Assembly (NCBI GenBank): GCA_937925685.1 | Contig: CALAMI010000010.1 | Span: 331,454 to 395,453, forward strand | DNA length: 64,000 nt | Reading direction: 5' to 3' | Source of the DNA: Candidatus Binatia bacterium | GTDB taxonomy: Bacteria > Desulfobacterota > Binatia > HRBIN30 | Notes under the pieces: model-generated | The model's input: only the letters and a program-made list of their open reading frames with translations | Databases searched by the model: none | What the model was told of the DNA's origin: nothing | Program-made: the position numbers and the translations under genes | Shown here: one piece after another, positions 1 through 8,765 of the stretch | How positions within the stretch are numbered: position 1 is the first letter of the stretch | Layout of the letters: every line of letters begins with the position of its first letter

Positions 1-134
1 GGGTCTTGCTGGGCCTGTCGAGCGCGGACCTCGTACTCTGCACGACTGAGGTTTGCCCGGGCACTGAACTCCGCTGGTGGGTGAAACAGCCGCTGTTCGC
101 GCAAGAGCGATTCAATCTCCACGTCGGCTCCCAT
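1..134 (-). CDS. acs: Acetyl-CoA synthetase (AMP-forming), N-terminal fragment cut by the window edge
   Basis: Reading from the ATG at 134 toward the left edge gives 44 residues beginning MGADVEIESLLREQRLFHPP and continuing AEFSARANLSRAEYE. This pattern (acidic start, RxFxPPxEFxxxANxxxxEYE) is the N-terminal cap typical of AMP-forming acetate--CoA ligases, which make acetyl-CoA from acetate, ATP and CoA. A good ribosome binding site (GAGAGGTG) lies 8-9 bases before the ATG. The catalytic domains lie outside the window, so the call rests only on the cap; a propionyl-CoA synthetase or related ligase is possible. The gene is upstream in orientation of nothing in this window and starts about 100 bases past the end of the GH57 gene. 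Confidence 0.6.
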   Translation of the reverse strand, partial: MGADVEIESLLREQRLFHPPAEFSARANLSRAEYEVRARQAQQD

Positions 135-234
135 TGTTGTCACCTCTCACGAAAACTCTCGTCACCGCTTCAGCCTTCGCACATTCGCTGGTCAGGAGCA
201 GCCTTTGATGCCCCAGGCGCGTGCCGGCGTCAAG

Positions 235-2652
235 CTAACCTCCGCTTCTCCGCTCCCATATAGTCGCGGAAAAACCTAAAACCTCCCCTAGACGTCGCAG
301 CGCCGCCACTGAGACCCCAGCCCCTGCCGTCTTCTTTTCTTGCGCCAGTTTGAAGAACAAATTTTGCGCCCACCTTGTCTCCACCGTAACCCTGAGGCGC
401 TGTCCCGCCTCTAATATTGCAGAAGCCCGCCGGTAACAACGGTCGCCCTCGCCACTCCAAATGCAGGCAACAGCGTCCGCTAAGGCTCTTCCGAGCACTT
501 GGGCGGCGGTCTCTCGATCGAGCTCTACTCCCCAACGGCGCGCATCATCGGCCACGGCCACGACTTCATCCAGCTCGGCCGACCCGGCAGCAAACTCCCG
601 CACTCGTCTGTCCCAATTTTGCCGCACCACGAAGCGCATGGCGATGCGCAGTTCCTCCGGTACTTCCAGTTCGTTGTGAACCAGAAACTCAATGAGTCTT
701 CGGTTATCGTTCACGATGCGGTGATAAACGCGACTGGCTCGATCGAGAACGTCGCCAGTGACTCGATCGAGAATCCGCTTTCGCTCAGCGGGAAACATGT
801 CGGATAGGGTGAAGTGACCGTCCGCAAACTTTGCCTCGAGCTCTCGCAGTAACCATGCGATTGGCTGGGTGCGAAACGTTTCTAGCAAGCGCTGTAACCA
901 AGCAGCGTCACGGCCTGGATCGGCCCGGTCCACAACGCAAAAAAAATCATGACCACCAAGGTGCACCGCAGCGTAGTCTAGCAGGCAACTCTCCGCTGTG
1001 GTCTGCTCATAGACCTGAACTCTTCCCGCGGTAAACGCTGGGGTGCCCGCAATATCGAACACCCGCTCCTGGGAAGCAAAGCGGTAGGCATACATTTTCT
1101 GTACGTTGGGAGGGGGATCGAACAATGCGTTCATGGCATAGTGAGCCACGACCCGCCGATGGTCACTCATCCGGGGCCGCACCAAGCGCTCGAACACATC
1201 GACGCCGTCGCGATACTGGGGGAGGTTGCTTCGCATTGGGCGGAGTCGTTGCAGGAAGGGCTCAACCAAAGCCCGGCCGAAGTCGGAAGCCAGTTGCATG
1301 GCCCGCGCCGCGTAAGCGAGAACTTGGGTGGCCTCCAAACCACTTGGATCGTCGAAAAACCAGCCACAACTGGTGAACATCAGCAGCGCGTAGCGTTCCA
1401 TTTCGAGGAGTTTCCACACCTGAACGCGCTCGGCAGGTTGCAATACACGTCGTGATTGTTGCTCTAAAAAGGTTTCACGGCGTTCCTGGGTATCCTCCAG
1501 CAGTACCCGTATGTACCCGTTGCGTGCCTCCCATGGGTCAACCAAATACCGACCTGCTTCCTGTTCGAACAGCTTGTCGAGTTCGGCCTTCAGCCAGTCC
1601 AGCGACTCTCGCAATGGCCCCCTCCACTCGTGTTGCCACGAGGGATGACCAGCGTGGCAAGGACACCCCGATCGCCATCGCTCAATCCCGTGCGCGCAAC
1701 TCCACGAGGTCCACGCGCGGATTTCTACGCGATCGCGGACCTCAACATGGCGCAAGTAAGCGCCATAGTTCGTTAGGGTCACCCGCCCGTCGTGTTCCAA
1801 CGCGTCCAAGGCTGCCGCAAGAGCCATTTCGCCAAAGCGATGATGATGACCATAAGTTTCGCCGTCGCTGGCAACATGAATCAGCCCGTTGTCTTGCACA
1901 GTCGCAGCGCGTGCAATCAGCTTTGCGGCTAATGCGCGACCATCTCGCAACCAGCCTTCGAAGGCAATCCCCCGTGACAACGGGCCGTCGTAAAAAAAAA
2001 GGATGATCGATCGCCCGGCGCCAAGATCGCAGAGGTACGGTCGCGATGGGTCGATCCCTTCTCCGTGGGTGTCTTGCCACGCTCCCGAACCATAGCAGAC
2101 GCGCTTGGCCTGATGGGGCGCCAAGATGGTGAAACGAATTCCCTCGTCAGCCAAGACAGCGAGTGAACGTTCATCCACGGCAGTCTCCGGCAACCACATA
2201 CCCTCCGGAGCCCGGCCATAGCGAAAGCGAAAGTCCTCAATCCCCCAACGCACTTGCGTCACTTGGTCCCGAGCTGCAGCTAAAGGCAAGATCGCGTGCC
2301 CATAGACCTGAGCAATCGCGTTGCCGCAGCCGTAGCGATCTTTCCCTTCTGCATCGGCCCGCAACACCTCCGCGTAGAGATCGGGGTGCGCCTGCTGCAG
2401 CCAAGCAAGCAGTGTCGGACCGAAGTTGAAACTAATCGCGCTGTAATTGTTTCGCAGGGAAACGATTCTTCCATACGCGTCAAGCACGCGAGCCGAAGCG
2501 TTTGGCTCGTAACACTCTGCAGTCACCCGCTCGTTCCAATCGTGATAGGGGGAAGCGGACTCTTGGGTCTCAATGGTTTGCAGCCACGGATTTTCACGCG
2601 GAGGCTGGTAGAAGTGACCGTGGATACAGATGTACCGCCTTGGCACACTCAT
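235..2652 (-). CDS. Glycoside hydrolase family 57 protein with DUF3536 region
   Basis: This 805-residue protein begins with the GH57 signature HGHFYQPPRENPW (residues 11-23). It then has WLPE at 153-156 and a DGETYGHHHRFGE block at 263-275, the usual conserved segments of the GH57 catalytic barrel. The remainder is the long, mostly helical C-terminal part that accompanies the DUF3536 subgroup. GH57 enzymes act on alpha-glucans as retaining amylases, pullulanases or branching enzymes; the DUF3536 subgroup has no firm substrate that I know of. There is no signal peptide, so a cytoplasmic role in storage-glucan turnover is likely (inference). The ATG at 2652 directly precedes the conserved RRYICIHGHF block, which supports this start. 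Confidence 0.88.
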   Translation of the reverse strand: MSVPRRYICIHGHFYQPPRENPWLQTIETQESASPYHDWNERVTAECYEPNASARVLDAYGRIVSLRNNYSAISFNFGPTLLAWLQQAHPDLYAEVLRADAEGKDRYGCGNAIAQVYGHAILPLAAARDQVTQVRWGIEDFRFRYGRAPEGMWLPETAVDERSLAVLADEGIRFTILAPHQAKRVCYGSGAWQDTHGEGIDPSRPYLCDLGAGRSIILFFYDGPLSRGIAFEGWLRDGRALAAKLIARAATVQDNGLIHVASDGETYGHHHRFGEMALAAALDALEHDGRVTLTNYGAYLRHVEVRDRVEIRAWTSWSCAHGIERWRSGCPCHAGHPSWQHEWRGPLRESLDWLKAELDKLFEQEAGRYLVDPWEARNGYIRVLLEDTQERRETFLEQQSRRVLQPAERVQVWKLLEMERYALLMFTSCGWFFDDPSGLEATQVLAYAARAMQLASDFGRALVEPFLQRLRPMRSNLPQYRDGVDVFERLVRPRMSDHRRVVAHYAMNALFDPPPNVQKMYAYRFASQERVFDIAGTPAFTAGRVQVYEQTTAESCLLDYAAVHLGGHDFFCVVDRADPGRDAAWLQRLLETFRTQPIAWLLRELEAKFADGHFTLSDMFPAERKRILDRVTGDVLDRASRVYHRIVNDNRRLIEFLVHNELEVPEELRIAMRFVVRQNWDRRVREFAAGSAELDEVVAVADDARRWGVELDRETAAQVLGRALADAVACIWSGEGDRCYRRASAILEAGQRLRVTVETRWAQNLFFKLAQEKKTAGAGVSVAALRRLGEVLGFSATIWERRSGG

Positions 2653-3646
2653 GGGGCAACAACTCGGCGCCCTCTTTTAGGGGATCGTCATCACCATGGT
2701 CAATGAGTGAAGCAAAACCGCTTACGGCCTTAGCCGCTTTGCAACCTAGTCGGCCTTACAAGCCCAAGCCGGTAAGCAAACATTTTTCCTGGCGAGGGTG
2801 TCGCAAAATGAGTTATTCCCCTCTCGCAGAGGCCAAGCGAGTCGAGGGCTGTGGTTTAGAGTTCCCGTTGGATGGCAAGCGTAACGCCTTGGCCTGCGCC
2901 TTGTCAGCCGCCCCGGGCACAACTTCTTGGCAGTGCGCCGCATTCAGTAGGAGAGTTCGAACTCTTCGTGCCTCTCAACACACCCGAGAAAACCGCACGG
3001 ATAGGTTCGCCTTCACTGCCCGGCCTCCCGCTCGGTCCCGGCCTGGTGTCCACGACTACGGGTCGCGGCCTACGTCAGGAACCTAACCGAGGCGCTACGT
3101 AGCTTTGAGGACATCTCCCTCATGCTTTTGTATCTCTCCTTCAGAAGCCCTTCGGCAAGCCGCGGTGAGTGTTGCCCCGGTCTAAAATCTGAACATGCTT
3201 CTCCATCCACGGCACTTTCTTCTGTGCGCGTTTCGAGTCACTTCCTCGGCGTTCGGTTCGGACAGGAGCCGGATTCGTTGCTCACCCCGTTTGCGGTTGG
3301 CTGTCCGCGCTTGTTCTTCGCCCCAGTAGGTTCAAATTCCTCAAGAGAACTTGGGCTGCTGTTGAGCCATGTGGCAAACACGGTTTTTTCAGGCGGCATT
3401 GCCGTCGCACCGAAAAGGCTCAACTTCCCCCTGCAAAGGCGCAACCCTCGTCCTGAAGAGGCTTGATCGGCCAGCGGCTGCGTCAGCAGAACAGTTCTTC
3501 GTCAGGGAGCGCTACCGAAAGGCTCGCGGGGCTGGCGTCCGTTTAAAGCGGCCACCGGGCAGGGTGTAATTGCCTTGGCAGAAGCGGATCAAGCTAACTG
3601 CAGATTTTAGTTGACCAGCTGCGAAGCTCCAAGTAGTTTGCTCTCC
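2653..3646. other. Long gene-free stretch between divergent genes
   Basis: Almost 1 kb separates the GH57 gene (minus) from the transglycosylase gene (plus). Open frames here are short, rich in Arg, Pro and Ser, and match nothing I recognise. I looked for tmRNA, SRP RNA, RNase P RNA and tRNA landmarks and saw none. A 14-base perfect palindrome sits at 2952-2965, which is not surprising by chance. The stretch is far larger than usual for this compact window, so an unrecognised structured RNA or a decayed gene is possible. Confidence 0.4.
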
Positions 3647-4279
3647 ATGCAGGGTTCGGGTTTGAGGTGGTTCGGCTTCCTGCTCGGTGCGTCCGCGCTG
3701 TTGGTGACTCAGGCGGCAGCCGATATTTATGCCTACCGCGACTCGCGCGGCGTGCTGCATTTTTCCAACGCTCCGGCGGAGCCGCGGTATCGGTTTTACC
3801 GGTCGGAAGCACATTCTTGGCGAGCGGTGCGGTGGACCAGCTGGGGCCGCAGATATGCTGACCCAAACCGATATAAGGCTTATGAGATGATCGTTCGTGA
3901 TGCAGCAGAACGGCATCAGGTAGACGTAGCGTTGGTCAAAGCAGTGATCCGAGCGGAGTCCGATTTTGTTCCCGACGCCGTGTCGCCGAAAGGAGCTTTG
4001 GGGCTCATGCAACTCATGCCGGCAACAGCGCGACGCCATGGCGTCCTGCGTGTCTTCGATCCCCATGAAAACATCGACGGAGGAGTGCGGCACTTACGGT
4101 ATTTACTTGACCGCTTTAACGGCAATCTCCGCTTGGCTCTAGCGGCTTACAATGCGGGTGAAGCAGCAGTGGATCGGCACGGTGGCATTCCGCCGTATCC
4201 CGAAACTTGGGAGTATGTTGCCCGGGTGTTGAGCTTCCGTGATCGGTACCTCCGCGACCGATACGCTCAGCGCAACTGA
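3647..4279 (+). CDS. Secreted lytic transglycosylase (SLT family)
   Basis: The product cleaves the MurNAc-GlcNAc bond of peptidoglycan in the periplasm with formation of 1,6-anhydro ends. From the ATG at 3647 it is 210 residues: a signal peptide (1-25), a short DUF4124-like strand region (IYAYRDSRGVLHFSN, 27-41), then the SLT domain. Catalytic Glu is E104 in IRAESDF. The family motifs GLMQLMP (119-125) and AAYNAGE (166-172) are intact. An in-frame TTG at 3611 would add twelve residues before the signal peptide and is less likely; neither start has a clear ribosome binding site. pgsA follows eight bases later, so the two are probably co-transcribed. Confidence 0.9.
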   Translation: MQGSGLRWFGFLLGASALLVTQAAADIYAYRDSRGVLHFSNAPAEPRYRFYRSEAHSWRAVRWTSWGRRYADPNRYKAYEMIVRDAAERHQVDVALVKAVIRAESDFVPDAVSPKGALGLMQLMPATARRHGVLRVFDPHENIDGGVRHLRYLLDRFNGNLRLALAAYNAGEAAVDRHGGIPPYPETWEYVARVLSFRDRYLRDRYAQRN

Positions 4280-4287
4280 CCGCGCGT

Positions 4288-4884
4288 GTGGGTCCGTTTT
4301 GGAAAGAACTGGCCAACTGGCCTAATTTTTTTACTCTTCTGCGGATTTTGCTCATCCCCGTCGTGGTCGCTTTTCTTACCGACCCTGGGCCACGAGCCGC
4401 TGTGGCAGCGACAGTGACGTTTTTCCTCGCCTCGGTCTCTGACTTCTTGGATGGTTACCTTGCTCGCCGCTACGGTCTCTCCACCACGCTCGGAAAGTTG
4501 CTCGATCCTCTAGCCGATAAGCTCATGGTCGCTGCGGTCCTGGTCATGCTAGTGGCCATGGAGCGCCAGCCTCAGGTTCCGGGGTGGGCAGTTGCCATCG
4601 TGATTTCCCGAGAGATCGCGGTCACCGGCTTACGTGCAGTAGCCCTGGCGCATGGAGTCATCGTCGAGGCGGAGAGGCTTGGAAAATACAAGATGGGTCT
4701 GCAGATGTTCGCCCTCCACGGATTGCTCTTACATTATCCCTTCCTTGGCATCGATTTTTTCGCCGTGGGAATGTATTTCTTTTGGCTGGCACTCGGCGTC
4801 GGCGTGTGGTCTGGTGCGGAATATTTCCGTCACGTCCTGCCCAAGCTCTGGAACAGCGGAGCCGCGGATCCGGCAGCGCGCTGA
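4288..4884 (+). CDS. pgsA: CDP-diacylglycerol--glycerol-3-phosphate 3-phosphatidyltransferase
   Basis: This membrane enzyme makes phosphatidylglycerol phosphate, the committed step toward phosphatidylglycerol and cardiolipin. The 198-residue protein has the complete CDP-alcohol phosphotransferase motif D52-x2-D55-G56-x2-A59-R60-x8-G69-x3-D73-x3-D77, with the four aspartates that bind two metal ions. Hydrophobic segments before and after it fit the usual six-helix topology. The N-terminal WPNFFTLLRILLIP is typical of PgsA and separates it from PssA. The start is GTG at 4288, eight bases after the stop of the transglycosylase gene. There is no strong ribosome binding site, which fits translation coupled to the upstream gene. 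Confidence 0.92.
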   Translation: MGPFWKELANWPNFFTLLRILLIPVVVAFLTDPGPRAAVAATVTFFLASVSDFLDGYLARRYGLSTTLGKLLDPLADKLMVAAVLVMLVAMERQPQVPGWAVAIVISREIAVTGLRAVALAHGVIVEAERLGKYKMGLQMFALHGLLLHYPFLGIDFFAVGMYFFWLALGVGVWSGAEYFRHVLPKLWNSGAADPAAR

Positions 4885-4989
4885 AACCAAAGCGTTGCGA
4901 CTAACCCTTGGAGTTGCAGTGGTCACTCGGTTGGCTTGCAGGTACGTTATGTCGGTGTTACCAAGGCGCCCGCATTCACCTCGTTCCAT

Positions 4990-5063
4990 GCGCCCTTAGC
5001 TCAGCTGGATAGAGCACAAGACTACGAATCTTGGGGTCGGCCGTTCGAATCGGCCAGGGCGCG
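4990..5063 (+). tRNA. tRNA-Arg (anticodon ACG)
   Basis: A full cloverleaf can be drawn. The acceptor stem is GCGCCCT (4990-4996) with AGGGCGC (5056-5062) and discriminator G5063. The D-arm is GCTC/GAGC, the anticodon stem CAAGA/TCTTG around loop CTACGAA, and the T-arm GGCCG-TTCGAAT-CGGCC. The anticodon ACG, read as ICG after A34 deamination, decodes CGU, CGC and CGA. The CCA end is not encoded. Confidence 0.96.
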
Positions 5064-5502
5064 TTCTCGAGAGTATGTTGGGCAAGCCAAGGTCCGCGCG
5101 ATCCTACTCCCTCAAAACCGCGGACCAGCGGCTGGGGTTGGCTCCTGGGTTGCGTGCGCAACAGAGCTCGAGCCGCAGGGCAGCCTGGAGTTCCCAGAGC
5201 TAACAGCAAATCGTTTGGCACCAAGCGCACAGATCCTGCTGACACCGCGTGCTTTTACGGTAAAGTCTGCTAGCGGTAGGCTAATGTTTTCAGCCTGCTC
5301 TCTCGCTGTTGCAGAAGGACAAAGGAAACCAGTGCGTGATCGTAACTTCGCGCCGGGGCCTCGCTGCCCGCGGCATCAAGGTGCTAATGACAGAGTCGCG
5401 TCCGCAATGCGGCAACGATGCGATCGATTGACATAAGGCCCAGGAATGCAACGGATTCATGGTTGCGCGGCCGCGCCTGGTGAAGGAGCGACGGAGGTCG
5501 CC
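5064..5502. other. Gene-free stretch after the tRNA
   Basis: About 440 bases follow tRNA-Arg before the next likely gene. I see no second tRNA, no integrase or attachment-site duplication of the tRNA 3' end, and no convincing coding frame. Confidence 0.4.
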
Positions 5503-5748
5503 ATGGTGAGCAGCAAAACACAGGATCTCTCCGATCGCATCGAGCAGGTAGATGCTTTGGAGCAGATGATTGAGGTGCAACTGCAAGGCCTGTATGCGTT
5601 AGCGGCACCGGGCGGGGACAATTACACGATACCTATTAACGGCCAGTTGTATCGTGGCGGCAATGTGATGAGTTTAGGCGCCCTGGATGTCGTGGCTGCG
5701 GTCTACGATTCCCGCAGACGCGTGGTGGGGTCGCCAAGACGCATCTAG
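5503..5748 (+). CDS. Small hypothetical protein (81 residues)
   Basis: I do not recognise this family. The start at ATG 5503 is well supported by GGAGG placed five to six bases upstream. The product begins MVSSKTQDLSDRIEQVDALE, an amphipathic helical stretch. It continues into a Gly- and Asn-containing region (GGDNYTIPINGQLYRGGNVM) and a short C-terminal basic tail. There is no signal peptide or membrane segment. Amino-acid composition and codon choice look coding, unlike the neighbouring open frames. It stands alone between the tRNA and the convergent acyl-CoA ligase gene, so context gives no clue to function. Confidence 0.55.
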   Translation: MVSSKTQDLSDRIEQVDALEQMIEVQLQGLYALAAPGGDNYTIPINGQLYRGGNVMSLGALDVVAAVYDSRRRVVGSPRRI

Positions 5749-5873
5749 GGAAGATTCCCTATTGTGACGTTTTTTTCCCATTATCCTTCAGGAACCAACA
5801 CTATCAGCCAAGCTTTGAGTGTTTCCTGCGGCTTCCTCGCCGCAGCTAGATCAAAGGAAATCCGCTCGGCTCT

Positions 5874-7424
5874 TCAAATCTGCCGTTCCTTACCCGCCCA
5901 ATAGGGGTCGCGCAGTTTGCGCTTATAAAGCTTTCCGTTCGGGTCGCGGGGCATTTGGTCGATGAAATCAATCGTCCTCGGGCATTTGTAACGCGCCAGT
6001 CGTTCGCGGCAAAACCCCAAAAGTTCCTCTGCAAGTTCTGGTCCTGGGGTGACATCCGGCGCCGGTTCAATTACCGCCTTGACCTCTTCGCCCCAATCCT
6101 CATTGGGGATACCAAACACTGCGGCATCGGCAACCTTGGCGTGGGTCAGCAACACCGACTCGACTTCCGCGGGGTAAATGTTCGCTCCGCCAGAAATAAT
6201 CATGTCGATTTTACGATCACAGAGAAACAGGTAACCCTCTTCGTTGACATATCCAACATCGCCAACCGTAAAGAAGCCATGACGGCGATTGGCCTCCGTT
6301 TTCGCTCTGTCTTTATGATACTCGAAGTCCGCCTGTCCGAGCTTCATGTACACGGTGCCCGGAACACCGGGGGGACAGTCTTGCCCTTGATCATCGAGGA
6401 TGCGGATCTCCGCCCCTGGCCATGGGCGACCAACGGTGCCTGGGTAGCGCAGCCACTCCTCCGGGGTCACGATCGTGCCGCCTCCCTCGCTCGCGGCGTA
6501 ATACTCGTAAATGACTGGCCCCCACCATTCCAACATTCGGCGCTTAACCTCGACTGGGCACGGAGCTGCTGCATGGATGACGTGCCGCCACGATGAAACA
6601 TCGTACAGCTGCTTCACTTTCTCAGGTAACGCTAACAGGCGGTGAAACTGCGTCGGGACCATGTGCGTCGTCGTGGTGCGATAACGTTGCACTAGATCCA
6701 AGCAACCCTCAGGGGTCCACTTGTCCATTAACACCACCGCGTGCCCAAAGTGCAACGAAGCGCCAGCGAATAGGAGCACCGCGGTATGGTATAAAGGCGA
6801 CCCCGTAAGATGCACATTGTCATTTTCTGCCTCGATACCAAACATTGCCAGAAACCAGGCATACATGGAAAAAACCGTATCCGGGTCATACGGTGACAGC
6901 GGTCTTCTTACCCCTTTGGGCTTGCCTGTGGTGCCGCTCGTGTAGTTCATCACTTGTCCGGCCACTCGATCAGCGGGAAGCGAATCGGGCTGACCGTCTT
7001 CAAGTTCTGCAAGCGCGCGGAAACCGGGAATGGAACCCCGAGCAAAGCACTGTCGCTTTTGCAAGCCGGCTCCCCTGGCCGCATCGGAGCAAGCAGCAGC
7101 GAAGCGCTCTGCAGCAAGGAACACCTTTGCCTCACAGTCTTGCAAGATGTAGGCGATCTCTGGACCCGTCAGGTGAGTGTTAATGGGGACGAGATACCAG
7201 CCAGCTTGCCCGGCGGCCAGGTATGTGGCGATCATGTCAGCGCTGTTGGGCAGCACCACAGCCAAGCAATCACCTCTCTCCATGCCCTCTTTCCGCAGCC
7301 CATGAACCAGCCGATTCGCTCGAGCCAGGAGCTCGCCGGCAGTCCAGCTCCTTCCATTCGGCTCCACTAACACCAATCGCTCTGGTCGTCGCTGGGCGAA
7401 TTGCCAAAAGCCATATTCTGACAC
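5874..7424 (-). CDS. AMP-forming acyl-CoA ligase (FadD-type)
   Basis: The enzyme activates a carboxylic acid to its CoA thioester through an acyl-adenylate. Visible motifs are the P-loop YTSGTTGKPKG (about 161-171), EYYAASEGGG, the hinge region GDVGYVNEEGYLFLCDR, and the C-terminal catalytic lysine region PNGKLYKRKLRD. The length (516 residues) is normal. I place the start at GTG 7424 because GGAGG lies eight bases before it; an upstream in-frame GTG at 7439 would put that ribosome binding site inside the coding region. The gene follows the acyl-CoA dehydrogenase closely, so the pair forms one operon behind the operator-like site at 8648-8669. The substrate cannot be read from sequence; medium or long chain acids are likely. 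Confidence 0.88.
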   Translation of the reverse strand: MSEYGFWQFAQRRPERLVLVEPNGRSWTAGELLARANRLVHGLRKEGMERGDCLAVVLPNSADMIATYLAAGQAGWYLVPINTHLTGPEIAYILQDCEAKVFLAAERFAAACSDAARGAGLQKRQCFARGSIPGFRALAELEDGQPDSLPADRVAGQVMNYTSGTTGKPKGVRRPLSPYDPDTVFSMYAWFLAMFGIEAENDNVHLTGSPLYHTAVLLFAGASLHFGHAVVLMDKWTPEGCLDLVQRYRTTTTHMVPTQFHRLLALPEKVKQLYDVSSWRHVIHAAAPCPVEVKRRMLEWWGPVIYEYYAASEGGGTIVTPEEWLRYPGTVGRPWPGAEIRILDDQGQDCPPGVPGTVYMKLGQADFEYHKDRAKTEANRRHGFFTVGDVGYVNEEGYLFLCDRKIDMIISGGANIYPAEVESVLLTHAKVADAAVFGIPNEDWGEEVKAVIEPAPDVTPGPELAEELLGFCRERLARYKCPRTIDFIDQMPRDPNGKLYKRKLRDPYWAGKERQI

Positions 7425-7450
7425 TGTTCGAGCCTCCACTGATTGTTCTT

Positions 7451-8632
7451 TTAAGACCGTGGCAAACCAAGAATCCGCTGGGCAATTAGGTTCCGTTGAA
7501 TTTCGGATGTCCCCCCCATGATGGTCTCACTGCGCGCGTAGAGGTAGTCGTGCGCGATCCGCTGCCAGGTGCCTTCCCAACCCGCTACAGCACCTAGCGC
7601 CAAGGGGCCTAGGAGCCTAACCGTCGTTTCTTGGAGTCGCTGATCCGTCTCACTTCCCAAAACCTTCTCTATCGAGCTCTCGGGCCCGGGCTGCCCGGTT
7701 TTCTTGAGTTTCGTCAGACTGCGATACCCCATCAGTTCCAACAGTTTGACCTCGATCCAAGATTGGGCAAGCTGTTGCCGCGTGATCCGCTCTTTGCAGA
7801 GAGCCCTTTTTCCAGCCACGTCAAGCGCGTGAGCTAGGCTTCGGCGAATCTTCCTTTGGAAGGTGAACGTCCACACTGGCCCGCGCTCGTGGGCTAGAAT
7901 ACCCATTGCAATCTCCCATCCGCGACCTGGCGTCCCCACGAGGAGATCCGCCGCAACACGGACGTCGGAGAAGAACACCTCGCAAAATTCCGACTCGCCA
8001 GTCATTTGTCGCAAGGGCCGCACGGAGACTCCTGGAGCACGCATGTCCACGAGGAGAAGACTAAGCCCGCGATGGCGGGGCTGGTCCAATTCGGTTCGGC
8101 ACAACAAGAAGCACCAGTCCGCAATGTCGGCATGACTCGTCCACACTTTCTGGCCGTTGACGATGAACGCTTCGCCGTCCCGCTCTGCTCGTGTGCGCAG
8201 GGAAGCAAGGTCGGAGCCAGCGTCCGGCTCTGAAAAACCCTGGCACCAAAGCTCCTTTCCCGAGAGCAAGGGTTTGAGAAAGCGTTGCTTTTGTCCCTCG
8301 GTTCCGTACCGTAAAATCGCTGTCCCTATGAGGTCCACCGCGCCGCTGCTGGCGATCGGCCGCGGTGCCCCAGCGCGATCGAGCTCCTCCTCAAATAGCC
8401 AGCGTTCGACGACCGTCGCCCCTCGCCCGCCCAGCTCTCGCGGCCAACTAATCGCTGCCCACCCACCCTCGTAGAGCAACCGCTGCCAGTCTCGGGCAAT
8501 CTGCACCCAGAGGGGGTCATCCGCTCGAGTCCACAAATGATTTTTCCGCCACGACTTCGGCAGGGTCTTCTCCAGCCAACGGCGCGCTTCGGCGGCAAAG
8601 GCAAGCTCCTCATGCGAGAACGCAAAATCCAT
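7451..8632 (-). CDS. Acyl-CoA dehydrogenase
   Basis: This flavoprotein introduces a trans-2 double bond into acyl-CoA and passes electrons to ETF. The 393-residue protein shows the three-part fold: helical N-terminus (FSHEELAFAAEARRWLEKTLP), the FAD-contacting CQGFSEPDAGSDLASLRT and VNGQKVWTSHA segments, and the C-terminal signature GGTSEIQRNLIAQRILGLPR. At the place where medium-chain enzymes carry the catalytic Glu of the YEGT loop this protein reads MGGT, so the base must come from elsewhere, as in several other subfamilies. It is the first gene of a two-gene operon with the acyl-CoA ligase, and its promoter holds the putative TetR operator. Substrate is unknown. Confidence 0.9.
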   Translation of the reverse strand: MDFAFSHEELAFAAEARRWLEKTLPKSWRKNHLWTRADDPLWVQIARDWQRLLYEGGWAAISWPRELGGRGATVVERWLFEEELDRAGAPRPIASSGAVDLIGTAILRYGTEGQKQRFLKPLLSGKELWCQGFSEPDAGSDLASLRTRAERDGEAFIVNGQKVWTSHADIADWCFLLCRTELDQPRHRGLSLLLVDMRAPGVSVRPLRQMTGESEFCEVFFSDVRVAADLLVGTPGRGWEIAMGILAHERGPVWTFTFQRKIRRSLAHALDVAGKRALCKERITRQQLAQSWIEVKLLELMGYRSLTKLKKTGQPGPESSIEKVLGSETDQRLQETTVRLLGPLALGAVAGWEGTWQRIAHDYLYARSETIMGGTSEIQRNLIAQRILGLPRS

Positions 8633-8647
8633 CGCCTTGCTTGATTC

Positions 8648-8669
8648 CCAACGAACGTTTGTTTGTCAA
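8648..8669 (-). promoter_or_regulatory. Promoter with TetR-type operator before the acyl-CoA dehydrogenase gene
   Basis: On the minus strand the element TTGACAAACAAACGTTCGTT runs from 8669 to 8650. It contains a consensus -35 hexamer (TTGACA) and the palindrome CAAACGTTCGTTGG (8661-8648), which fits CNAACGNNCGTTNG. It ends 16 bases before the start codon. Seventeen of its twenty bases match the element before the TetR gene at 25307. The expected -10 position (8646-8641, AATCAA) is weak. A repressor bound here would cover the promoter. Confidence 0.65.
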
Positions 8670-8765
8670 GAAGCCGCTGCAGTTTCCTTCGGCCTGGCTG
8701 CGCCTGCCCCTGCGCTGTCGAATAACCCGTATTGGCCTCTGTCGAGCTCCCCCGGGCGGGTCCCT

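Noticed and set aside
2952..2965. Perfect 14-base palindrome AGAGTTCGAACTCT
   Set aside because: A few such palindromes are expected by chance in 64 kb and it is not near a start codon. The TTCGAA is not part of a tRNA T-arm.
4976..5245. Minus-strand open frame (89 codons) covering the tRNA
   Set aside because: It is the antisense of tRNA-Arg (RTADPKIRSLVLYPAELRA), a familiar spurious ORF.
4990..5502. Integration site at the tRNA-Arg gene
   Set aside because: No integrase, no repeat of the tRNA 3' end, and no foreign-looking gene block follows.
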